From the NCBI GenBank assembly GCA_947503335.1, contig CANNCY010000001.1:310001-374000 (forward strand): a stretch of DNA of 64,000 bases, read 5' to 3'. Numbering within the stretch: position 1 is the stretch's first letter; each line of letters begins with the position of its first letter. The position numbers were made by a program, and so were the translations under genes. Shown here one piece after another: positions 49,201-61,200 of this stretch. This DNA comes from an uncultured Pseudomonadales bacterium (GTDB taxonomy: Bacteria; Pseudomonadota; Gammaproteobacteria; Pseudomonadales; CANNCY01). A model generated the notes under the pieces. It searched no databases. It was not told the origin of the DNA and was given only the letters and a program-made list of their open reading frames with translations.

Positions 49201-52200
49201 GGAGTGATCGTGAAGGTACCATCACCATTGTCAAACACGCTACCAGCGTTGTTCGTGACCTGCAGATTTGTCGCAGTGAGCGCATCGCCGTCTATATCAC
49301 TCGCATTTGCCAATAGCTCGGCTTGTGTAACCGTGACAACCACATCTTCGTCGGTGTTAGCTGTTACAGCTTCGCCAGCAGTTGGGCCATCGTTGGTGCT
49401 TGTTAGGCGAGCGGTCATGGTACGGCTTGATGAGGTTGAATCGCCGTTTTCATCAGTAACCGTTGTCTCTACATCGAATGTATAATCGGTATCACGATCA
49501 GCGGGCGAGGTTACTCGCAATGCGTCGAGATCCCAGGTTGTAACGTCTACAGAATTAGTTTCTGCGGTCGCCGTAAATGTGTTCACGCCATCGCTTAACA
49601 CAAGGCCTACGGGCATAGCCGTTACTTGAATGGTTTGGGTTTCTGAACCATCGGTATCGATTAAGCCAGCATCGATTGCTAGGTTGTAGGTTTCGTCTTC
49701 GAGAACATCGACGCTCCAGTTATCTACAACTGTTAGGCGCACCTCTCCTGTAGATTCGTTGGTGCCGTCGGTGATAGTAAATTCGAAGGCCTCAATACCC
49801 GTAGCAGAAGGGGTGTAGGTGATGGTGCCATCGCCATTGTCGATGATGTCACCTGCGTCTCCTTCGCCAACCACAGTGATGTTGGTTACAGTTAGAGTTT
49901 CGCCTTCGGCGTCGACAGCATTTTCTAACAGGTTGATCGTAACCGCGCCTTCGGTAAGTTCGATGTCTTGTTCTACCGTGCCAGGCGAGGGCGCCCAGTT
50001 AGATGGGCCCATGTCTAGCTCGAAGGTGGTATCAGACCAATTCACCATAACACCGATTTCGCCATCGCTTAGATTTTGGCCGGTATAGGTGTGGCCGCCG
50101 ATCATGACGCCATCGTTCCAAAGTTCAACACGATCGCCGTCTACTTCTAGGGTTAGAGTATTGTCGATGCCAGCCTGTAGAGTTTCATCGGCAACACGCA
50201 GCTGCTCGCTTGTTACACCGTTTGTAACCGATGCGATTGTCCATACTTTGCCGCCCATCCAAGCAGCAACGTATTTGTAATTCGACGCATCTTGATAGTC
50301 GAAGACGATCATACCGTTTGTGTTTTGGCCAGCAGTTGAGTCTGGGTTTACAACTGTGTTTAGTGTGTATTGCGATCCTAACTCGCCTTCGTAGTCGACT
50401 AGGGCGATTTTCCAATCGCCGTCAGAACCGGTACTGTCGACGCTTAAGCGTTCACCTTCAAGTGTCCACTCTGCGTTTGCTTGAACTGTGGTAAACCCAT
50501 GTGGATTGCCATCAAAGACAGCGGTATCAAACTTAACATCTTCGATGCTGCTAAAGTTTACCGTTGCGTTGTCGGCATCGTCATCAAAGTTGCCGTCGCC
50601 GTCTAAATCAATTACGGCTGATCCAGAGCCATTGTTCATCGTTAAACGAACTTGGTCTGCCCTAAACATACCCAGATCAAGAACGTCATCGCCGCCGTTA
50701 CCATCAACGGTAAACTCGTCGCCGGCTTCTAGATTTTCAAACTTAAAGCGATCATCGTGGGCTGAACCCTCAGATGAGGTAGCATTGTAAATGGCGTTTT
50801 CATCGCCGTTTACGGTATGGCCACCGCCCACGGTTTGACCGCTATCAGAGCTGATATCAAATTGCACGCCCGAGGTCGCAGCAGAGAAGTCTGCATCGGT
50901 GGTGGTTTCTAGCTCTTCACCGTCAATGAATACTCGCGTAAACATCGATTGGCCATCAAGCACCGAATCAACGGTGATATCGATGGTTGAACTCGCGACA
51001 CCTGTACCATCGTTGATGTCGTAGCTGATGTCGATGTCACCCGAGAAGTTTTCGGCTGGGCGAATCGTAAAGCTACCGTCGTCGTTTTCAATGATGGTGG
51101 CGTTGCCAGCAATTACCTGCAGGTTTTCGGCCGTTAGGCTGTCGTTGGTATCAACATCGGTCGCGTTGGCGAGTAGTTGGGCTTGGGTAAATGTGATGGT
51201 GGTATCTTCGTCGATAGCATCGGCGATGATGCCTGCCGATACCTCGACTAGATCGTTACTACCGGTGACCTGAAACTCTACAGTCGCAGTATCTTGACCA
51301 CCATTACCGTCATCAACTGTATAGGTGAATGAAGCGGTAGTAACTTCGCCAGCGCTCATAGCGTTAGCTGTTTCGTTAGGTGTGAACTGCACCTGATCTC
51401 GGCCATCGACTTCAACAACGGTTAATGTGCCTAATATCTCACCATCAGCATTGGTTACTGCACTTACACTATCGATTGAAAGATTATCACCATCAAGGTC
51501 GGTGTCATTTGCTAGTACATCTATTGTAAGAGTCGTATCTTCAGTTGTTTGAAGATCGCTAGAGAGCTCTGAGTTTGCCTCGACTGCACCATTTTGAATA
51601 ACGGTATTACCTTGGGTGTCGACAAGCGGAGCATCGCCCTCTAGAGGGACGTGAACGTTGAGTTGATCAAGGGTATCGCCGAGCATAACGTTAGCAACTT
51701 CATCAGCAGATAGCTGTTGGTCGTAGACTTGCACGTCGCGAATATCACCTTCAAATGACTGGCCAATTACGATACTGCCGCCGTTGAAGTCAGAGTGGTT
51801 TTGGGCGTTATTCGCCACCTCTTCACCATCGATGTAAAGTCTTTGGCCGTCTTCACCGACAGTAAGCGTTACGTAATGCCATTCGCCATCGTTGTAATTG
51901 ACACCTGGAGTACCGCTATCAGATCCTAGCCATTGTTGGCCTTCCACGCTATCCCAGGTTGTACCCCAGATTTGCCCGTCGGCGTTTAGGTCGATTGAGC
52001 GGTCTCGGCCACCCCCGCCAACGGCATCTCGAACGCCAAATAGCTGCATATTGTTGACTGTGTTGTCGGATCTGAACCAGAACCCTGCAGAAAAGTCGGT
52101 CTCACTTGGGTCGGTTTGCACAACAAGTTGATCACCAAAGTCAAAGGTAGTGAACTCGGTTTCAGCATTCTCGTCTCGGGCCACTGGGTTGTCGTTAATT

Positions 52201-55200
52201 GCGCGCACAGTCAATGTGGCACCTGAAACCGTATCGCCTCCTGCGCCATCACTTACGTTGTAATTGATATTGCTAATGCCATTAAAGTTTTCGTTCGGTG
52301 TGATTTGATAACTACGTGAGCCATCTTCATCGATGATGGTGTTCACAATGGCGTTTTCGACAGTAAGGTTAGTCACTGTTAGATCGTCGCCATCAACATC
52401 AGAGGCATTTGCGAGTAGCTGATCTTCGGTGATGGTGATCACCGTATCTTCGTCGATGTCAAAGGTAGGAATATTCTCGCCATCGATCACGACACCGTCG
52501 TTCACGGCTGCAAAACGAATTGGAATATTCATTGTTTGGGTAACACTATCACCCGTTGCTTCGGTCGCAGTTGATGCTGCAACTAGCTGTACGAATCCAT
52601 TCCAATCGGTCGGGGGCGTCGCTGTGATGGTCGATTGATTCCAGCCGGTTGTATCGGCAGTAGAGTTATCAGCCGTCGATGTATAGGTGTTGGTACCATC
52701 GCTAAGTACCCAGCCATCTGGTATGCCTGTTATTGCGGTGGTTAGGGTTTCGCTGCCATCGGTATCGGCGAGTGATGTATCGATATTGATGTCAACTGTA
52801 TCGCCTTCGTTTGCTTGAATTTCAGCGGGGCGAACGGTGATGCTATCAATTAATGCGCCAGCGCCATCGGCAACGGCCGCTCTAAATTCGAAACGCGGAT
52901 TATCTTCAGTTGCAGTTAAGGTGTAGCGTACTGTTTCAAAACCAACTTCAGGAATTAGCTGGTCAACTTCAGTACCTTCAAATTCAATAAGCACATGGTT
53001 AGATTGTGGGCCAAGGTGATTTCGGCCTGAAATATCGAATTCAATTGTGAACGTTTCGCCTGCGACAACATCAATATTGCGCCATAAGTTACTAACGTCA
53101 TTTCCCCAACCTTCAAGCTCTAGAACGGTTCCGTGCGTGGCATCTCCATCGGGTACACCGTAAGTTGTGCCTGCCAAGTCAACTTCTACTAAACCAGCTA
53201 CTGCTGCGCCACCATCGCCGCCATGGTTATCAGTTGCCCAGCCCCATACAGCAGGGTCTTGCCAACCTGCTTGAGTAACTGTGAAGTCATGAATAGGTGT
53301 TGTGTTTAATACTAATGCTAAGAAAGGTTCGTCAGCCACACCTTCAACCGTTGCGGTTGCCGCAAAGGTCGCTTGGCCAGTGCCATCGCTCACCGTTAAT
53401 TCTAAGTTATCTAAACCAGTAAAGTTATCATCTGGCCAGATAGACCACGTGCCGTCACCGTTATCAACAATGGTTGTGTTGTCATCGGTAGTAGTCATGT
53501 CGACAATACTTAAAGTATCGCCATCTATATCGGTTACATTCGCTAGAATCTCAGCTTCGGTTAGCACTAGTTCTTCGTCTTCGCGAACATCAAAATTAAT
53601 AGCAGCTGTAAGCTCTGGTAAGTCATTCACCGCGGCAATATTTAAATTACCAGTTGCATGCGTTGTGTCGGTGCCATCGCTAATATCAAACGCTAGCGGC
53701 ACAACACCATTACTGTTTTCTACTGGTGTAAACGTCCAAGTGCCGTCATCGTTATCAACAAGCTCGCCAAAGCTTTCGTCGATTGCTAAATTCGTTGCAC
53801 TTAATGCATCGCCTTCAACATCAGTTGCACCGGCTAGCAAATCAGCTTGAGTAATGGTTAGGGTATTATCTTCAACGCCTGCGATTTCAACGTCGCCTTG
53901 AACTGCAGCGTCATTGACTGCAGCTACATCAACAGTGATAGTCGCTGTATTTCCAACAGCACCGTGCTCATCAACAGCGTGGTATTGAATTTGAACTTGA
54001 TCATCACCGTTTACATTTGCGTCAGGTACCAGATGTACGTCTGCAAACTCGGCTTCAGAAAGAGTACTGCCATCTTCAACTAAGAAAGGGTAGTCAGTAT
54101 TGCCTGAAGGTACATGGGCCTCGTCGTAAACTTCAAAGTTGGCCATGTAGTTTGAGAAGGTTTGCGCGCTTGTATGACCACCAATGGTGCCAATGTTTGA
54201 TGTACCTACGATGTTTACAGAGCCTACTTCTTCGCCGTCTATGTAGTAGGTTGTCACACCATCTTTTGCAACGACGGTCATCGTATGCCACTGATCATCG
54301 TCTACCTCATCCATGAAGTAACCTGAGCCGATGAATCCGGTACCGCCCACATTGTCGTAGAAACCAAGTTCATTGGTAGTAGAATGGATGATAACTTGAT
54401 GGTCGCCGCCGCCGGTAGGTCCGTTTCCAGCACCCCCGTCTCCACGGGTGCCTGTACCCCAGTCTCCGTTCTCTAAATAGAGATCCTTGAAGTCGAATTG
54501 AATGGTGTATTCGTCATCAAGATCTATATCAACTTTTACATGATCATTTTCACCAAGAGTAAACTCGATTACATCGCCTTTGTCTTCATCGGTAACAATA
54601 GTCGTGTTGTTGTGGGTACCGGTTACTGTTGTTGCAGAACGGTCACCATTCGCACCTAGATCAAGTTGATGGTCGATGTGGGTGTCGTAGGCGAGTATGC
54701 CACCTGTAACATCCTCAATCACAATACTATGCGTGTCGCCTTCGATATCAGTGGTATTGAAATCAGCAAAGCTTATGTCGATCGCAACATCTTCATCAGT
54801 TGTTAAATTACCTCCAGCCGCATCTGGGCCATCGTTTACTGCTTCAACAACTACTTGCATGGTTGAGGTAGTAGTGCCCGTGTCTCCACCGAAGTCTTCG
54901 GTCGATACTGTTGTTACTTCGAGATCAATAACGCCATTGAAATTTGCAGGCGGTGTCATAGTGAGACTATCAAGCTCGGCGTCGGTGAAGCTCCATACGC
55001 CTGTGCCATCTTCTGCAACATCGGTGAGTAGGCCTGCTGAGAAAATGGCACCTGCCGGCACATTGCTAATGGTATGGGTTAAGGTTTCGCTACCGTCATC
55101 ATCAACTAAGCCTCGCTCGATAGTGATGTCGATTGCAAAGTCTTCGTTACCTAACGCATCAACACGTAGTTCGATGTTGTCGATACCAAGGGATTCGTCC

Positions 55201-58200
55201 CATGCCTCTTGGTTAAAGCTTGTGCCGAAGCCTACTTGAACCGAGCCTGCTTCTGGGTCTACAGGCACTGTTAAGCTAAAGTGATGGGTTTGATCTAACC
55301 ATGCTGATGCGTTTGCCTGGAATTCTGCACCAGACGTCATAGTGCCCACTACGTTGCCATCGACATCTGTAATATCAACGGTTCCTTCAGCGAACGTTCC
55401 GCCACCAAGCTGCACGACATGGTATTCATTGCCATCGATAAATAAGCGCAGTGTTTCGCCCATGTCCCACGAGTCGAACCGGTGGGCGTCAAATTCTAAG
55501 GTAAGGCTAGTTAAACCTTCGGGAACCTCATAAGTTTTAAATACGGCTTCAGTGCCATCCCCGCCCGAAATTGCTCCAAGCATGTTGCCTGTATTAAAGC
55601 CTTCTGAGTCTGCTGTGCCCACATTCCAACCATTGCTACCTGCTTCAAAGTTATCGCTCGCAAATAGCATGTTCTGTGGAATGTTATTGGCAGGTGTATC
55701 AACTACACCAAAGACATCCAAGCTAGCGTTGGCTGTGACATCGTCAGTACCATCATTGACAGTAAATTCGAACTCGACATTACCAGAGCTATTGGCGGCA
55801 GGTTGAAAGGTAAATGTGCCGTCGTTGTTGTTTACGACGGTACCGTTGGCAGCGTCTGTAGTGACGTCTGTCACCGTTAAGGTATCGCCGTCGATATCGG
55901 TAGCGTCTGCGAGAAGATCTTCCTGAGTAATGATGTACGCTTGGTCTTCTAACGAGCCGGTTAATGCGACATCATTAATGGTTAGCGCAGCGCCTAAGGT
56001 AATATCGCCCACCACACTTGCGTCATTAACTGAATCAACGGTTAACGTACCAGTTGCGTTGGTAACTTCGGTACCATCATTAATCTCGAACGCAAGATCT
56101 ACGTTGCCATGCCAGTTTTCGTCTGGAGTGAATGTCCAAGTGCCATCGTTATTATCGACGAGTGTTCCATCTTCGCTAGTCGTCGTTAGGTTTTCTGCAG
56201 TTAGATCATCACCATCAGCATCTGTTGCACCATTTAACAGATCAGCCTGGGTTATAGTAATTGCGTTATCTTCGTCGACAGTGAGATCGACAGTGCCCGC
56301 GACCGCTGCTTCGTTTGTATCAACGATCTCAAATGAGGTGGTTGTATCAACGGTGTCAGTGCCGTCACTTACCGTATAGGTCAGGGTTACATCACCGCTC
56401 CAACGATCAGTTGGCGCGAAGGTGAATGTACCATCACCATTGTCAGTAACCGTACCTGCCTCAGGCGGAGCAACGGTAATAGCGGTCACACTTAAGGTAG
56501 TATCGCTATCTATATCTGACGCGTTTGCGAGTAGGTCGGCTTCGCTAAAGGTCAAAGTTTCGGTATCGAGCATACCCTGATGGGTAGTGCTGTTGTCAGT
56601 TTCTGGGTTGTCGTCAGGGTCGACGATAATTTCGCGGCCTAATACCACGGGGTCGCCAAAGGTGGTGGCGTGGTTGATAGTGTCGTTTACGGTTACCTGA
56701 ATGTTGCCGGTTACCTCGGCACCATTTGCATCTTGAATTACAAAGGTCATCGGAAGGGTGCCGCTGTAGCCTTCGCGAGGAGTAACTGTGTAGGTACCGT
56801 CACCGTTATCAACGAAGTCTGCTTCGTCATGATCAAAATTGAGCTCGGTAACGCTTAAGGTATCGCCTTCTATATCACTTGCATGCGCAATAAGCTGTTC
56901 ATCTGTAATGGTAAATGACGAGTTCTCATCAAGTTCATAGTGAACAAAGTCACCAGTAAAGTCGTTGTACTGCGCAGTTACACCAGACACTTCTCGGTTA
57001 TAAATGGTTTCAATGTCATCACCTGACATGTTCCAGTTGAACACTTTGGCTTCGTCCATTGAACCGCGGAACTCTTCGGTGCGGCCACCGTAGGTGTCTG
57101 TACCCGAGTGCCAATGATCATCAGCATGCCGTCCGAAGGCAAAGTTGCCTGTTGAGTCGTCATAATCAATTGGGCCTGAGGCCACTTCTTCGCCATTGAT
57201 GTAAGCGCGATAAACGCTTTCGTCGGCATCGAAGACGACGGCAAAGTGCGACCATTCGTCGGTTGGGATAGCCCCCAGTTTGATTGAATCATCGCCGGTG
57301 AAGAGCGCGTACTCGCCATCTTCAACTAAGATCGACCAGTCGTAGCCACCGTTATCACCGTTAATTAGCGCTTGGCGATCAACTGACTCTGAGCCTGCAG
57401 GTACGTCATCAAGTTCGTCTTGGTCTAACTTAAACCAAGTCATAAGCGCATAGCTTTGACCATCGGCAGCACCTTGAAGTGTGCTGGTGTTCGTCACGAT
57501 AGATTCGTCACCATCAGCAAAGTTGGCGGCTTGGTTCACCAGGCCTTCGGCGCTGCCTGTATCGAAACGCTCCTCTAGCATTGGAGCGTCAACGTCTAGG
57601 TTGTAGACCAAAGTCGGGGTGTCGTTTACAGGAACAACGTGTACGTTCGCTACACCTGCAGTATCAAATTCGCCGTCGTTTACAGTGAAATTAATGTCGG
57701 TAGCGCCGTTGTAATTTAAAGCAGGCGTGTATGTCCAAGTTCCATCACCATTATCGGTAACGATACCTGCTGATTCATCAACACTTACGCTAGTAACGCT
57801 TAGCGCGTCACCTTCAAAGTCGGTAGAGTTGGCAAGTAGTTCTGCTTCGGTAATGATTAAAGCCGTGTCTTCTAATGTGCCCGTTACCTCGACGCTGTTG
57901 TCGGTGTCAGGGTCATTGTCGGGGTCAATTACAAAGGTTTGGCCCAGTTCGACATTGCCTACAACCGCCGCATCATTTGTGTTGGTTACATTGAGAGTAA
58001 AGTTTTCTGCCGGTGTCGTGAGATCACCATCTGAGATATCGTAACTAAAGGTTGCCGTGCCTTCGAAAGTCTCGCTTGCCGTGTAGGTGAATGTGCCATC
58101 GCCATTATCGGTGATGGTACCCATTGCTGGGTCGGTAAGCGTCAGGTTCGCGGCAGTTAGATCACTGTGCTCGTTGTCGACATCAGATGCGTTGATCAGC

Positions 58201-61200
58201 AAGTCTGTCTGATTGATGATGTACTCATCGCCTGAGGCTAACTCGCCAACCGCGGTACCATCAATAGATTCGACTGTGATGTTGCGAATGCGATGTTCCT
58301 GGGCAGCACCACCTGTAGAAGCGGTATAACCAAATTTGACGTTTTCGGGTATGGTTACGCCGTTTGCGGCGAGGTCAAAGTTGTCATAAATAGTGTGCCA
58401 GGTTGCGCCTTCGTCCCAGCTCATTTCGATATTGAGCATGCCATCGGCTGTTAGTTCGATTTCGACTTGTCGGTAGCCTACGCCGTCAATACCGCCGAGT
58501 GATCTCACGTCGGCATGACTCATTAGGTTATCGTTGCCGTCGTCTAGTTCGACCCAATCATGAGTGTAGCTATCAAGACCTACAGCTAAGAAATTGTGTT
58601 CAACACCTGTTGAACCTAAACCGCCACCAAGACCGCCCACTTCAAAGCTATCGCCGTCCATCTGGTCGCCGTCGTAGAAGATCACAGCGAAACCATCGCC
58701 CGGTTCAAATCCAGTTGAATCTGCCTGAAATTCAAAGGTGGTACGCATACCCTCGGCGCTTGAGAACGCTTTGTCATAGAACAGGCCCCCTGAGCTATTG
58801 TAGGCGCCTTCCGTAAGAATACCTTCGCCATTCTCGAGCATAGCTCCATTATCGGCTGTCCAATCACCTGAACCCGCATCAAGCTCGACAAGGGTTACGC
58901 CATCACCAGCAACAGGCGCGTCATTGGTACCTGTGATTGTAATAGTGCTCGTTTGCTCTTCTGACAAGCCACCTTCACTATCAATCGCTTGATAGTTGAA
59001 TGTAGCGGTCGCGTCGTTTCCAGCGGGTAGGGCATCTAAGTCAAAGCCGTCGATGTTGTAGCTGCCATCAGCATTGACGGTGATGTTGATGTCTTGGGTT
59101 TGAGCATCACCTGCAGAATCGGTAAAGGCGAGTGTTGCTGCCACCGTGCTACCAACATTGGTGGCTTGACCGTTAACGGTACCCACCTGCAGCGTACTGT
59201 CATCATCTTCAATGTCAGTTGCTTGAGACAACAGATTACTTTCTTCAGCTGAAACAGAGACGCCTGCTTCAAGTTCATCTTCGGTGAAGCTGTTATCACT
59301 CGCCACAAGTACGGGCACGTCGTTGACATGGTCGATAGTTAGATCGATTTGACCATCAGCGGTGCCGCCATCGTTGTCGTCAACAGTGTATTCGATCGTT
59401 ACAGGGCCGTTATAGTTTTCGGCGGGTGTGAGGTTGTAGGTACCATCGCCATTATCAACCAAGGTTGCGTTGGTTTCGTCTTCGGGCAGTCTGAACTCTG
59501 TGATGGTAAGCACATCACTGTCGATGTCGGTTACTGGTAGCCACGCGATCATAACGGCAGGGTCAAGTGTGATCGTATCGTCTTCGTTAGAGTTTGCTTC
59601 AAAGACTTCTGTGACAACCGGCGCATCGTTCACTGGGTCAACGGTTAGATTAATTGCGCCGACCGTATCAAACTCACCTTCGTTAACGGTGTAGCTTAGG
59701 TTTACGGCACCATTAAAGTTTTCGTTGGGGGTAAAGGTATATGAGCCGTCTTCGTTTTGTGTAAGAGCGCCATCTTCGCCGTCGTAGCTTACGTCGGTAA
59801 TGGTAAGTTCATTACCCTCAGGATCGGTGACTACCGTTAAGATATCGTCATCGGTAAAGGTGATGGTTGTATCTTCATCAAGGTTGTCGGCGTAGGTGCC
59901 CGCGTCAGCCGCATCGTTTACCGCTTCAACGTCGATGGTGCCGTTCATGGGTACTGTGGTGGTACCGTCAGAAACGTCAAAGTTTATCTCGATCTCGCCC
60001 TCAAAGTTTTCATCAGGTATAACGGTGAAGGTACCATCGCCGTTATCTACAACGGTCGCGTTGGTCACTGTTAGATTGGTTGCAGTCAGACCATCGCCAT
60101 CGGTGTCGACCGCACCACCTAGCAGATCTTCTTGGGTTAAAATGATCGGCTCATCTTCGGTTGCAGCAAAGTTAACCGCGCCCGCAAAGATAGGTGCATC
60201 GTCGACATTGGTAACATTTAAAGTGACAGGAATATCGGTAGTTAAACTGTCACCGTTGCTTTCTTCAGTTGTTGTAGCTGAGATAACGATATCAATCTGA
60301 CCAAAGAAGTTTTGTGGTGGCGTAACTTCTAGTGCGGAGTTATCCCAGCCCTCCATATCAATCTGTTGATCGGCTTCAGCAACTACCGTAACGTTAACGC
60401 CATCTGTAATAGTTGAGCCCACGGGTAAACCACTAATCGATGTCGTTAAGGTCTCACTGCCATCGGTATCAGTCAATTCTGCTGTCAGGTCAATTGGTAT
60501 GGCGGTATCTTCTTGGCCCTCAAACCCAGTAAAGGTGAGGTTGATGTTATCAACTAGGCCGCCAGTACCGTTCTGATCACCAGCTCTAAATTCGATACGC
60601 GAATTTTCTTGGGTAGCGATTAAGTCATAGCTATGGTGGTGCCAGCCGAATTCGGCATAACCAACGGTGTCGATGATCTCGCCTTCCCACAGAATTTCGA
60701 TCGTGGCGTCAGAGGCCGCAGTGCCACCGCGGCCCGAGATGTCTAGTTCAAAGGTATAGGTTGCGCCTGGCTGAGTATCGAGTACGCGATACATGTTTGA
60801 CGCATCGCCCGCGTAGCTTTCAAGTTCGACCAGATAGTTGTCGTTGTCTGGGCCCGTGTAGGCGGTTTCGCGGCCTAGCTCTACACCACCACGATCGCTG
60901 TCAGTTTGCCAGCCCCATTGGGTTGGATCAACGATACCCCATGAATCAGGCGCGCCGCCTTCTACATCATGGAATCCGGTAGCTACGTCTTCAGCTAAGA
61001 AGGTTTGCGCGGCATCTGCCACGGCGTCAACAGTCAAGCTCGCCGTCGCAGTATCTGTAAATTCGCCATCGGTAATTTCAAAACTGAATTCAACGTCTCC
61101 GTTCCAGTTTTCGTTGGGGGTAAATGTATAGGTATCGTTACCGTTGTCTACCAGCGTACCGTCACTACCCGCGTAGCTAACGGAGTTCACTGACAGCACA

